Positions 12,340 through 23,859 of a stretch of 64,000 bases of DNA are shown in pieces. A program made the position numbers and the translations under genes. Each line of letters starts with the position of its first letter. Position 1 is the stretch's first letter. Source of the DNA: Ailurus styani (Eukaryota; Chordata; Mammalia; Carnivora; Ailuridae); NCBI GenBank assembly GCA_002007465.1, contig LNAC01000757.1:607029-671028 (forward strand), read 5' to 3'. The notes beneath the pieces are model-generated. The model did not search any database. It had not been told where the DNA came from and was given only the letters and a program-made list of their open reading frames with translations.

Positions 12340-12950
12340 GATCCATGTCTACCCAAACCTCAGAATAGGTCAACTTGACTGGGCCATAGGATGCCCAGAT
12401 AATTGGTCAAACATTGTGGGTTTGTATCTGTGAGGATATTTTTTGAATGAAATTATTTAAAATGGTAGGCTGAGTAAAGCAGATTGCTCTCACTAATGTG
12501 GATGGGTGTTATTCAAGCAATTAAAGACAGGACTAAAACAAAAAGGCTGAGTAAGAGGGAACTTTGCCTGTCTGACAACTGAGCTGGAACATTGGTTTTC
12601 TGCCCTTGAAAGTGGATTGGAATTAATACCATTGGTCCTCCTGGTTTTCAGGTCTTTGAACTCCAACTGGAACTACATCAATGCCTCTCTGGGGTCTGCA
12701 ACTGACCAGCTGCAGATCTTGGGACTTTTCAAGCTCTATAATTGCGTGAGACAATTCCTGATGATAAATTATGTATACAAATGTGTGTGTGTATACACAT
12801 ATGTGTATGTGTATATACATACATATTTACATATATACATATATATATGGATATATATACATGTGTATATATATATTTGTGTGTGTATATATATATATAT
12901 ATATGTGTGTATCTTATTGGTTTTGTTTCTCGAGAGAACCCTAATATAGA
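12340..12950 (+). mobile_element. Ancient LTR-like mammalian repeat, sense, with internal TG/TA microsatellite
   Basis: Successive words such as 'gtcaacttgactgggccata', 'gatgcccagataattgg', 'agtaaagcagattgctctc', 'gcagatcttgggacttttca' and the end 'gagagaaccctaatata' belong to a common eutherian interspersed repeat. Its overall shape (long non-coding unit ending near AATA) suggests a solo LTR of the ERVL/MaLR class, but I cannot name the family. A second copy lies inverted at 62220-63215. Both carry a microsatellite at the same internal position near the end. No coding sequence is present. Confidence 0.55.
12780..12912. repeat. Compound (TG)n/(TA)n microsatellite
   Basis: Alternating TG and TA/CATA blocks. 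It creates a spurious Tyr/Ile/Cys/Val-rich ORF (12617-12949 and neighbouring frames). It lies inside the LTR-like repeat near its end. Confidence 0.95.
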
Positions 12951-12959
12951 AATACAATA

Positions 12960-15120
12960 CTTTTATAAATTTGATACTATAATCTCTGTCTTGGAGATTA
13001 GAAATATGAAGATGGCTCAGAGTAGGTGTAATCTTAAATTCAAACAACAAATGGGTGGTGGATCTAGAATTTCAAACCAGGCCCACATAATTTCAAAACT
13101 CAAGCTGTGTCATGTTGTGACTTCATACTTGCCACTAACATAAGAGAAGGAAAACATGCAAGAAGTACTGAATTCACTCCAAGACATGTTGGTCAGAAAA
13201 TATTTCCCTATAGAAGATTGATTGCTTTTGAGAAATCAAACATCTCCTCTACTCACACTCCACTATTCTACTTCCCTCCTTAATTCATGCTACCTGCAAT
13301 CTTTATAAGTATATTCCAGTTGAAGCCTGAAAGAACAAAATCAATTTATCATTTGTTGCATTTTATTCATGCAATTTATTTCCATTCTAGAAATAGATAA
13401 GAACTGATACTATTTATTATTCCTAAACAATTCCATTTAATTCTCATTGAGTCTATAGTACTCAAATTCTTAAGTAATTACACTGCTTCATGTGAACAAT
13501 TATGGTAGAACCTTTTCATGAAAACTTTTTATGAAAAATAATGAATAAAGATCACTTTTCTTCCAACTGATGATTATGGTGTATAGAACACTTATGAGCC
13601 TAAATATTATTTCAAGATCTGTGAATCTTTTCTATGGTTCTATTAAAATTTCCAATCAATTAGATTTGGCACCACTGATCCATTTCTTGTTTCTTTTTGT
13701 TAATGGAGCACGCATTTTTTTCATTGAGGAGAAATCACTGCTACTTTTTTTTCCTGTTTTATCAGTTGAATTTAGCATCTTTAAAGAGTTTTCATGTCTT
13801 TGCATATTGGCTCTTGTATCATTCAGTTTTCATTTCCAATGGACTAGATTTGAACTCTTCCTTGAAATATTCTTGTTATTGGACTCCCTTTTGCAAAGTT
13901 GATCTGATCTGGTTTGGGCTAGCTTCCAGGACAGCTGTTTAAGCAGCTTATTGGCTGGGTTTTGTTGCTTCCTGGCCCTAATTCATTTTCATATATGCTC
14001 TCCAATTCTGTTTAAAAGGGACCAAGCATGTTTTCAAACTAAGAACTCCTCCCCTCTTTAGGAACACTTTCACTGACTATTGTATATGACACTCTTTCAC
14101 TCTTTCATTTTTAAAAGTAAAGATAAACCATAAAGCCACCTTAAAATGCCTCTTTTTCTGTAAGCACAAACTCACTCTAAGAACCATTTCCATGCAAGTC
14201 AACTCTATGAAGCTCTTGTTCTCTTCAATTACTGCTTTTTCCTCTTTTTTTCTTCTTTTTTTTTCTTCTTCTTTTTTTTTTTTTTGTATACTCTTGCTGT
14301 GTCCTGATCCTACTTTTAGGGATATTCTGTCAGGTCATCTGCTTTCTAAATTCACTCTTTCAACCCTTTATAAGCTAGCAGGGCATGACAAAGGGAAGCC
14401 ACTTAATAGTTTTGCTGCCTAATCTTGACACCTCATATTTCAAAGGGGTTTCTTACAAATGCTCCCACTTCTTATCAGATCTGAAGGAAAGAGTATCTCA
14501 AAGAGCAGCCCTTAAGCACTTGCCAATTAAATCTGGGCTATTTCCTATAATATTTTTGAGCTCCCTTTGAAGAAGGATTTCTCTGTGTCTCAGATCTGTT
14601 AAATTGCACTCTTTATATTGCCGTTTATGCCACAAGAGGTTTGTGACCTCTGAATAAATTTTTTGAAATGGATTTTCATAGCATGTATGACTTGAGTTTT
14701 GAATTTGTCAGTCTTTCCTCCTGTACAAGAAAGAGGGCAGAAGGGTATCCCATTTTCTGAAAAGCAAGCTGATATATAACATAAAATACAATTTCACAAC
14801 CACTCAAAGCTTATGGAAAATATAGAAAAAAATAATGTAACAGTTTTGCAAAAGCACTTAGCATAAGAAAATATGCAGAAAGAATAACTGAATACAGATC
14901 TCACTTCTTAAACTGTTGACTCCTAACCCATAGAACATGTCATGAAACTAATATATAACATACCATACTACAAGTACTCACTTTGTTAACTGAATGAGGT
15001 GGTGATAAGGATTTAACTTTTAAAATGTCAGAATAGTATGTGATTATTTCCATTCTTGTAAGAAAGTATCATCTCTGTCTAAACATAGAAAAATATTGAA
15101 ATTAATACATTAAAAGATAG
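12960..15120. other. Unassigned DNA
   Basis: AT-rich, with T-rich runs at about 14240-14285. ORFs 13570-13902, 13697-13942 and 14192-14422 are Phe/Leu/Ser-rich chance frames over pyrimidine-rich sequence, without recognisable domains or splice context. Confidence 0.4.
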
Positions 15121-15312
15121 TGAAGAGAAGACTTGCACTTCTGGAAACATTGGAGTAGATATATACTTTTCCCTTTACTTCCTGTTAAACTAAATATTCT
15201 GGAAAATGTATATATAAAACTAACATAAGACAACTGGGAGGTGAAGAGAAGTAAACAAACATACAGCTAGGGGGCTAGGGACCTAAGGAATTACATAGTG
15301 GTTAGGTCTCTG

Positions 15313-15385
15313 GGTGTTTTTGTTGTTGTTGTTGTTTTGGTTTTTTTGTGGTTTGTTTTTGTTGTTTTGTTTTGTTTTGTTTGTC
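15313..15385. repeat. GTTTT/GTTT-rich simple repeat
   Basis: Runs of gttgttgtt and gttttgtttt. They generate the Leu/Phe-rich start of the ORF at 15314. No function is implied. Confidence 0.9.
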
Positions 15386-17173
15386 TCATATATCCTAGAC
15401 TCGAAGCTGGCAATCCTGAAAAAGCCCCAATATAAGCTTGTTCCCTCTAGTCAAAGGACAAGAGGAGGGGCAGCCTTGCAAGACAAAAGTTTAGACAACA
15501 ACCACTGCACTCCAGACAAAACTTACAGTAAAAAAATTGTGGACCTACTCCCACTTGTGACAATAAAGATCAGTGGCGTAGCCTAGACTATCATCCTTCC
15601 CAAGCTGTAATGATGTGCCCTAAACACCAGCTAGAGTGGTGTCAGAAAAGGCTGAGTAAGAAACAGGGAGTTTTTTCCCCCAGAAAGCATTAATAGTAAA
15701 AGCATCCCTGCCAGGTAGTAATGAAGCCTTTCCCATACTCTTTGGGGTAACTTTAAGTGATATGGCGGAAAGTCAGTCAGGACTTCCAGCACTGGCCAGT
15801 GGTAAATAGGCACCTTTCTTGGCAGTATCAGTGGAGGCTATGTGGGGAGGCAATGAGGCATTTTGTCCCACAGAATTGTCTGTGAAGTCTTATCAGGTAA
15901 TTGAAATTCCCACCCCTACCTAGTAGTACTAAGGAGCTTCCTAACTTGGTTGTCAGTGAAGGCCAAGTTGTGGATCTATACTTCTACTCACATCTGGTGG
16001 GAATATGACAGTATCCTTCTTTTCATCTGCTAGGATGGTATCAGAGAAAGTCAACTGAAATAGAAGGTTTGCATAAGATCCAAGGTCTCATAACATAGTA
16101 TCCAAAGTGCCCACGTTTTAATAAAAAAAAGTTACTCCTCGTTACAAAGACTAGGAAGATCTCAAACTGAATGGAAAAAAGACAACCAACAGATGCATAC
16201 ACTGAGAAGATGGAGATCTTAGAGTTTTTTGACAGATTTTAAAGCAATTAAATGCTTCAGGGAGCAATTATGAACACATTTGAAATAAATGGAAATTTGC
16301 AGCAAAGGAGTAGAAGACATTAAAAAAATGAACATTTTAAAAACTAAAAAATATACATGGACAGAAATTAAAAAAGAAAAACTTAGTAGATGGACTGATA
16401 AGTAGAATGGACAGGCCAAATGAAAGAATCATAGAACTGGAAGATCAAATAGCAGAAATTACCCAGTCTCAGCAACAGAAAAACTGAAAAGAAATTGTTT
16501 AGAGTCTTGGGTGCTTGTGTGACCATAACAAAACCTCTAACATTGTGCTAATCAAGTTCTACAGGGAGAAACAAAAAAGGGCAGGACTAAACAAGCATTT
16601 GAATAAGTAATGGCTAAAAAATCACAAAATCTCCAAATTTGGCAAAATATATAAATCAACTTTGAGAAACTGAGTAAACTCTAAACAGTATAAGCCCAAA
16701 GAATCCCACACCAAGACACATCATGATAAACTTCTAAAAACAAGAGGCAAGAAAAATCTTGAAAGTAGTGAGAGAAATGACACCTTACATAGAAGGGAAC
16801 AGCACTTTGAATGACTGAGGATTTCTCATTAGAAACCGTAAGGAACAGAAGAAAGTAACACAACACTTTTCATGTCTGAAAGAGAAGAACTAATGATAAT
16901 TCTATATCTGATGAATATAACTTTCATCAGAATGTTGAATGGGTGAATGGGGAAATCAAGGCATTCTTGGGTAAAGAAAAATGAAAAGAATTTTTATTAT
17001 CAGAACTACCCTTAAAATAGTAACTAAGAGAGTTCTCTAAACTGAAAGAAAATGATAAAAGAAGGAACCTTGGAATATTAAGGAGAAAGAAAGAACACGG
17101 TAAGCAAAATAAAATGACTTTCATTCTCCCCTTAAGTTTTCTAAGTTATGTTTGGACATTAAAGTAGAAGTTA

Positions 17174-17374
17174 GGGCGCCTGGGTGCCTCAGTGGGTTAA
17201 AGCTTCTGCTTTCGGCTCAGGTCATGATCTCAGCGTCCTGGGATTGAGGCCCGCATCGGGCTCTCTGCTCAGCAGGGAGCCTGCTTCCTCCTCTCCCTGT
17301 CTCTCTGCCTGCCTCTCTGCCTACTTGTAATCTCTCTCTCTGTGTCAAATAAATAAATAAAATCTTAAAAAAAA
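17174..17374 (+). mobile_element. Young CAN-SINE, sense, inserted in fossil L1
   Basis: Head gggcgcctgggtgcctcag, with the B-box region diverged to gggattgaggccc, the CT body with ctctgcctgcctctctgcc, and a (AAAT)n tail. Target-site duplication taaagtagaagtta (17160-17173) and taaagtaaaagtta (17375-17388), one mismatch. It shares diagnostic bases (cagcgtcctggg, gaggcccgcatc, tacttgtaatc, tctgtgtc) with the copies at 51223-51428 and 23638-23844. Confidence 0.95.
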
Positions 17375-18996
17375 TAAAGTAAAAGTTAAAGCACAGTCTG
17401 ATATGATTCTAAATTTGTATTATAAAAAATCCTTAATACATTGGTTTTATGATTGAAGAGTATATAGAAGAACATAAAGAGAAATTTGAACATAAAGAGA
17501 AATTTTCTACTCTTGGACTGGCAAAATTACTTTACCAGTAGACTGTGATAGGTTTTATATATATAATGTAATACCTACAGCAACTGCCAAAAAAGCTAAA
17601 CAAAGGTGAAATCAAAATTACTGTATATAAATGAAAATGAAATATTAAAAAATGTTAAGGTAACCCACAGGAAGGCAAGAAAAAGAAAAGGAAGTGAAAA
17701 ACAGAGAATGAACATTAAACAAAAACTAAAATGGCAGACTTAAGCCCTCAAATATCAATTATTACATTAAAAGTAAATGATCTAAATGCACCAATTAAAG
17801 ACAGAGTTTTGCAGAATGGATGAAAAAGCATGACTCAACTATATGCAGTCCATAAGAAACTGATCTCAATTATAATACTAGAGACCTCAATTATAATAAA
17901 AAAGATGGAGTTCTGATATTAATATTAAATAAAGTAGACTTCAGAGCAAGGAGAATCAAGAGTTATATAATGACAAGAGTCACTCTGTCAAGAAAACATA
18001 GCAATTCTTAGCATGTATGTATCAAATAACAGAACTGGAAAATATGTGAAGAGAAAACTAATAAAACTGAGAGAAGAAATAGACAAATCCATGTTTATAG
18101 TTGGAGACTTTAATACTCTACTCTTAACAACTAGTAGAACAACAAAGTAGAAAATCAGCAAGGATATTGAAGAACTCAACATCAAGCAATATAATCTAAT
18201 AGACTTTTATAGACTACTCCAACCAACAGCAGCAAAATACATTATTTTCAAGTGCTAGAGAATGTGTATACTTATACCACATCTTGGGCCATAAAACAAA
18301 ACTTATCAAATTTAAAAAAAGATACAGACCATGTTCTCCAACCAAAATGAAATCAAACTATAGATCAGTAACAAGAAAATCTCCAAACACTTGGAAACTA
18401 AACAACTTCTAAATGATCCATGAGTAAAGGAGGAATTACCAAGTTAATAAAAATAAAAATATAATAGATTAAAATTTGTGGAACATAATTAAAATAGTGC
18501 TGAGAGGGAAACTTACAGAATTAAGTGCATACACTAGAAAAGAGAGGAAGTTTTCAATCAATAATTCAAGTTCCCACTTCAAGAAAGTAGAAAACAAAGA
18601 ATAAAATGAACCCAAACCAAGTTAAAAGAGGAAAATTCATGAAGATAATACTGGAAAACAATGAAATTAAAAAAAAAATAAAAGAGAAAGTCAATAAAAC
18701 AAAGAGCTGGTTCTTGGAGATCAATGAAATGGATGAAGCTCTAGAAAGTCTGACAAAGGAAAATGACAAATTATCATTATCAGGAATGAAATGGGATATT
18801 ACTAGAGACCCTGCAAACATTAATAAGATAATCATGGAATATAAAAAACTACTCTACACACACAAATTTGACAAATTTGGTGATATAACCCAATTTCTCA
18901 CAAAGCCATACTACTATAGCCAACATATAACTTGATAATTTGCCTAGCACCATAGCTATTAAGGAAGCAGATTTTTTTATTTAAAAACTCCTGAAA

Positions 18997-19205
18997 GGAG
19001 CTGCCTGGGTGGCTCAATGGGTTAAGCCTCTGCCTTCAGCTCAGGTCATGATATCAGGGTCCTGGGATCGAGCCCCTCATTGGGCTCTCTGCTCAACAGG
19101 GAGCCTGCTTCCCCCTCTCCCTCTACCTGCCTCTCTGCCTACTTGTGATCTCTCTCTCTCTCTCTGTAAATCTCTCTCTCTCAAATAAATAAATAAAATA
19201 TTTTA
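18997..19205 (+). mobile_element. CAN-SINE, sense, inserted in fossil L1
   Basis: Head ggagctgcctgggtggctca, B-box region gggatcgagcccc, CT-rich body with an extended (CT)n at about 19149-19164, and an AAATAAAT tail. Flanked by aaaaactcctgaaa (18983-18996) and aaaaattcctgaaa (19206-19219), a 14-bp target duplication with one mismatch. L1 sequence resumes on the far side. Confidence 0.93.
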
Positions 19206-19276
19206 AAAAATTCCTGAAAAAGAAATATGCAGAGCCAGATAGATTCATTGAATAATAATCCAAGATATTAAAGAAT

Positions 19277-19895
19277 CATTAAGTCCCAATACAATGTGCC
19301 TTGGGTTAAGTGTTTGTGTAGGTCTTTCTCACCTGAAAAAGGTGGGTACTAGATGATGCCTAAGGATTCTTCCTGAACACTGTCTTGCAGAGAATAAAAC
19401 CTACTGAAACTTATTTTAAATATATGCCTAAATACATATCTGAGAAGATGGTGGCAATTATGCAACACTGGCCAAGATGCTGGGTTTTTCCACAAGGTGG
19501 AATAACAGAGGGGCACAGATATTCTCATGTCAATCAGTATTGTTTCATTTTCTTACAAATTACAAACTTATATTAAAATAACATCTATATTAACTGAACT
19601 CGCCATACATGCATTTCTCTACTAAGATTAAAGATATCATTTAGCACATTATATACGAACAGAAGCCAAGGTTTTAAGTTCTGTTACTTCCTGACTTAGT
19701 ACACTCCAAATTCTCATCTTTTTTTGAGTTAGGTGCTTCCAACCTGTGATTCTTCAAAGGACATATACAAGATATACTAGGTGAGGCTTTCCTTGTGTCT
19801 TCATACACTAGTAGTTAATCCTTTCAATTATTTCGCTTATATAATCACGAGGAAATATTTTAAAGAGAATTTTAATTTATACCAAAACTTTAAGT
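19277..19895. other. Unassigned DNA
   Basis: No gene or repeat recognised between the fossil L1 and the split SINE. The ORF 19385-19576 has no recognisable domain. Confidence 0.4.
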
Positions 19896-20103
19896 TATTG
19901 ACATTTTAAAGATTTTATTTATTTATTTTAGAGAGAGAGAACATGCCAAGCTAGGGAAGGGGCAGAAGAGAGGAGAGAGAGAGAGAAAATCTCAAACAAA
20001 CTCCATGGTGAGTGTGGGACCACTCCACACTCGAGCAGGGCTCGATCTTACGTCCTTGAGATGTTGACCTGAACTGAAATCAAGAGTCCGATGCTTAAGC
20101 AAT

Positions 20104-20591
20104 GTCCACAATAGCCAAACTATGGAAAGAACCTAGATGTCCATCAACAGATGAATGGATAAAGAAAATGTGGTATATATATACAATGGAATACTATGCA
20201 GCTATCAAAAGAAATGAAATCTTGCCGTTTGCAACGACATGGATGGAACTGGAGGGTATTATGCTGAGCGAAATAAGTCAATCAGAGAAAGACAATTATC
20301 ATATGATCTCTCTGATATGAGGAACTTGAGGGGCAGGGTGGGGGGTNNNNNNNNNNNNNNNNNNNNNNNNNNNNNNNNNNNNNNNNNNNNNNNNNNNNNN
20401 NNNNNNNNNNNNNNNNNNNNNNAAAACAAACTGAGGGTTACTGGGGGGTGGGAGGGTAGGGATAGGGTGGATGGGTTATGGACATTGGGGAGGGTTTGTG
20501 CTTTGGTGAATGCTGTGAAAGATGTAAGCCTGATGATTCACAGACCTGTACCCCTTGGGCAAAGAATAAAAATAAAATTAAAAAAAAAAAA
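20104..20591 (+). mobile_element. Young L1 3' fragment inserted in a SINE; contains assembly gap
   Basis: Encodes the last about 70 codons of carnivore L1 ORF2 (from [18 protein letters not shown] to [10 protein letters not shown], stop), identical in protein to the end of the long ORF2 at 30050-33784, then the 3'UTR and an AATAAAAATAAAATT-type tail with an A12 run. Flanked by an imperfect 19-bp duplication agtccgatgcttaagcaat (20085-20103) and the version with one change (20592-20610). An N gap (20347-20422) sits exactly where the other copy has a G-rich polypurine stretch. Confidence 0.93.
20347..20422. other. Assembly gap (76 N)
   Basis: A run of unknown bases in the L1 3'UTR. The corresponding segment of the L1 at 29.78-30.05 kb is about 80 bases and begins with a G-rich tract, so the gap length is close to the expected real length. 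Confidence 0.97.
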
Positions 20592-20644
20592 AGTCCGATG
20601 CTTAAACAATAGAGTCACCCAGGCATCCCTATTGACACTTTAAA

Positions 20645-22497
20645 TACCACGTATTTTCTTCTTTATAACATCCATATTCCTTATTATTTGAATAACGAGA
20701 ATAACAGTTTTATAATTGGATAGAAGAATAACCTTTAAATGTAGTTCATTAGTTGTGATTGATTGATTGATGTATATGATTTTTGTATTGATTTTCTTAT
20801 TTTCAAAAATACTTCAAAATTTTCTTTGATTTTTAGCTTCCTGAGTATTGAACAAATTGTGCCATTCTGGAGCATGTGTTTCAAAGAACTTAATTACATT
20901 TTAAATTGAGTTGATTGTATTCTTTTTGATATGTGGAAGATGAGCTTCAAAATTTAAATTGTGGCAAGATGTAACCTTTTACATATTGACAAGGTCCCGT
21001 TTAGAGTGAATAACGCATTTTTATAGTTTAAAGACTCTGAAGGGGCATTATGAAAAACATGGTCTATTTTCTCATTTAATTTACTTAATATATTCCTATG
21101 AAGAACACCAGTGGGACAGAATGTTGAAGAAACACAAATAAACTTTCAAAGTTGCCAGTGATTTAATTTAACACAAGTTTCCTTGGTATTTGCATACACA
21201 GATTGTATTATTTATAATTAAGTTCCTTCATTGTGTATTTACAAATTTCCAAATCCCTCAGTATCCTTCTGCCTCTTTGAAAAGTTCAGTCACATTTGAC
21301 AACACCAATCTGGCATTTAAATGTAACAAATGGAGACACCACACTCTTTCTTTAAGTAACATATACAAAGTGACATTCCAGGAGACTGTCTATGCCATGT
21401 CGCTTGTCATCTCTCCCTACAGCTCTCATAAACTAGAGGTTCCAAGGCTGAGCACGCAGTCTATTATACTGAGAATGCCTGCTTTGTTCTGGTTAATTTC
21501 CATATTAAAAAAAGAGAAAGGAAAAAGATGAACAATCCCATTTTAAATGTTTGTTGTTTCTAGAAAACATTGTAGATAATTTATTTTTTTGTTTTGTTTT
21601 GTTATTATCAGTAAGTCTATGAAAGACTGGAGTTCACTCCCAATCAGCTTAAAAAAAAAAAAGAAAAGAAAAACAGTTCAATGGCTCAAGTCTAAGTAGT
21701 CTTTATTGGATGCTGTCTCAGTGTATTGTGACTCCCCATTTCATTACAAAGCCATAAACTTGCTCTATAAAAAACTATGCTAAATACACCAAATATAACC
21801 AATCTCTCTCTCCCCTTAATTACATGTTTTCCCCTGCCTACACATAGCTCAAACCTTATGTTGAATTAAGCTGGAAATTTTGTTTCTCTTTTTTACTCTA
21901 CTGATTAGAAAATGCTTTTATTATGTTTTTCCTCCTATCTTGTTTCAGTTCATTCCTCCTATTCTCTTTTCATTTCAGCTACCAGTGTAGATCCTAAGAG
22001 CCAAGTGTATCAGTAACTCTTTCCATTTAATTAATGTCTTCAAGTGGTATGACACATATGAAAATTTTGTCTTCTTAGTTTGTTCCATGCTAAGATATCT
22101 TCATGCCAACCACTAATTAGCCTCCAATCCAGACCGAACTGAAAAGTTTGGTGAATTAAGAGGTAGAAGCATCTCCTGCATTGTTAAAACCATCAGATGG
22201 CAATGAACACACAGATTTTTCAAATCCTCCAACTGGTTCAGTGACTATTATAAACAGAAAAAAAAAAAAAGAGTAATTCATGCCATCGGGGCAACACTTG
22301 GGATCAAGTGGAAGTTTGGACAAGTTATAGTCTCAAAAAATGAGTATTGGGATCCAATAGGCCATGATTTCAGTGTTCAATTTTCATTCAGAAAGTTCAC
22401 AATTAAATAACAGATAATCAGAACATAGACAGTCACAGAGTCTCACTTGAACATGAAGGGCAGGTGACATTTATTTGTTATGTAGGGCAATGTGACC
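20645..22497. other. Unassigned AT-rich DNA
   Basis: No gene supported. The ORF 21190-21531 (113 codons) has no recognisable domain. Poly-A runs occur at about 21650-21672 and 22258-22270. Confidence 0.4.
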
Positions 22498-22587
22498 AAC
22501 ATCCTAGTTTGCCTAGCCTTCCTCAGTTTTAACACTGAGAGTCTTGTACCCCTGGAAACTCCTTAGTCCTAGGCAAACTGGGATGTT
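22498..22587. repeat. Small foldback element with 19-bp terminal inverted repeats
   Basis: aacatcctagtttgcctag (22498-22516) is the inverted complement of ctaggcaaactgggatgtt (22569-22587) with a single mismatch. The 52-base interior is 'ccttcctcagttttaacactg…' and ends 'actccttagtc'. The whole unit can fold as a hairpin. The layout suits a non-autonomous DNA transposon or an ancient palindromic interspersed repeat. I recall similar GC-rich words in mammalian genomes but cannot name the family. A structured RNA is a less likely alternative. Confidence 0.6.
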
Positions 22588-22589
22588 CA

Positions 22590-23585
22590 TTAGTATCACT
22601 GTAATGAGGACATTAGAGTTAATTGAAACTATTCATTTATTTTCATTTCACTGCATTTTAATTAATTATATTTAAGAAAATTAAATGCGTTGTTTGTTTT
22701 AAACATATTTTACTAAGGAGTCATCAAATTTACTTTGAATTATCTATTTTTAAGTAGTAGTTTTTCAATAAAAATTTTATTTTGGGCATAATACAACTAA
22801 ATCTGAAGTTTTAACTAAAATAGGCTTTTGAAAGATAACTTACATAATAAAATAACAAACATTAATTAAGACACTTGTTCTAAACCCTTTGCCGGGCCCA
22901 AAAATAATAAGATAAATAAAACGTAATCCATTTTCTCTAGAAACTTACAGCTCCAAGTTTCCAAGGAAACAACTTTGCAATTTTAATACTAGAGAATCAT
23001 GTGTTTGTAATGTTCATAACCAGTTATAATTACCAAAGGTTGATGTAGTGATTTATTTTGTCATAAGTATAATGCACAAATACAGGCTAAATTTTGGCCT
23101 TCTTTGTTTTAAAACAAGCTTATTTTGGAAGCAACAGTTATTTGGATTAATTCAATACCAACTTTCAAAAAAAGTAACAAATAATTGTCTTTTTGTATGC
23201 TGGAGTCAGGACCACCGCATTATTGAAGAAAAATGATATGAGGAATATACAAATATCTAAAGAATAGCCTAAAGTAAGAGCAGGTGCAATTATACGATGG
23301 GTTATTTTCCTAGTTTTTTAATAAGCTATTTGTCACTTGGATGGCACTGTGTCTTGCAAAGAATGCTAAAAGCTTTGGCCAGATTTCTTGGCTAGCCTAA
23401 ATAAAAACAAATTCTGTACATGTATAGACAAAAGCTTTATATTCACAAGAAAGAGAACATACTTTGTAATGCTAGTGATAAAGCAAAAAAGAACAAATTA
23501 ATTTTTTTTTAAAGATTTCTCTACCTCTCAACCAGTATAATCTTTTGGCAATGCAAATGTGAATATGTCACTTCTCTACATATAC
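22590..23585. other. Unassigned AT-rich DNA
   Basis: Nothing recognised. The short ORF 23048-23236 has no recognisable domain. Confidence 0.4.
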
Positions 23586-23589
23586 ATAC

Positions 23590-23612
23590 CACACACACAC
23601 ACACACACACAC
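23590..23612. repeat. (AC)n microsatellite
   Basis: About 11 AC dinucleotides just upstream of a SINE insertion. Confidence 0.95.
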
Positions 23613-23637
23613 TCATGTATTCACAGTTAACACTCTT

Positions 23638-23844
23638 TTTTTTTTTTAAGATTTTTATTTATTTATTTGACACAGAGAGAGAGAGATTACAAGTAGGCAG
23701 AGAGGCAGGCAGAGACACAGGGAGAGGAGGAAGCAGGCTCCCTGCTGAGCAGAGAGCCCGATGCGGGCCTCAATCCCAGGACGCTGAGATCATGACCTGA
23801 GCCGAAAGCAGAGGCTTTAACCCACTGAGCCACCCAGGCGCCCG
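23638..23844 (-). mobile_element. Young CAN-SINE, antisense
   Basis: Tail, body gacacagagagagagag, and head ctgagccacccaggcgcccg. Perfect 15-bp target duplication acagttaacactctt at 23623-23637 and 23845-23859. In reverse complement it carries the same diagnostic bases as the copies at 17174 and 51223 (cagcgtcctggg, gaggcccgcatc, tacttgtaatc, tctgtgtc). Confidence 0.96.
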
Positions 23845-23859
23845 ACAGTTAACACTCTT

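Larger units (their letters stand above)
15121..19276 (+). mobile_element. Decayed, nearly 5'-complete ancient L1 (L1M-type), sense, with two nested SINEs
   Basis: Order of recognisable parts: a 5'UTR-like zone (15121-16200, 'ggaaacattggagtag', then 'ccctacctagtagtac'); an ORF1-linked zone with 'cttctaaaaacaagaggcaa', 'gaaaaatcttgaaagtagtg' and 'aaatcaaggcattcttgg' (16700-17150); the endonuclease part of ORF2 ('ttggagactttaatactc' near 18102, the GDFN-like position, and 'cacatcttgggccataaaac' near 18279); then the start of the RT region (18600-18930 encodes KTKSWFLEINEMDEALESL) ending near 19276 with 'gagccagatagattcattg'. No ORF is intact. SINEs interrupt at 17174-17374 and 18997-19205. Confidence 0.75.
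19911..20629 (-). mobile_element. CAN-SINE, antisense, split by an L1 fragment
   Basis: Tail (gattttatttatttatttt) and GA-rich body lie at 19911-20103. The head (gagtcacccaggcatccc) resumes at 20611-20629. Outer target duplications are tattgacattttaaa (19896-19910) and tattgacactttaaa (20630-20644), one mismatch. The SINE body is more diverged than the young copies. The inserted L1 piece at 20104-20591 has its own duplication of SINE sequence, which fixes the order of events. Confidence 0.88.

Noticed and set aside
12617..13143. ORFs of 93-133 codons on both strands
   Set aside because: The frames are produced by the TG/TA microsatellite and by the LTR-like repeat; the residues are mostly Tyr/Ile/Cys/Val alternations.
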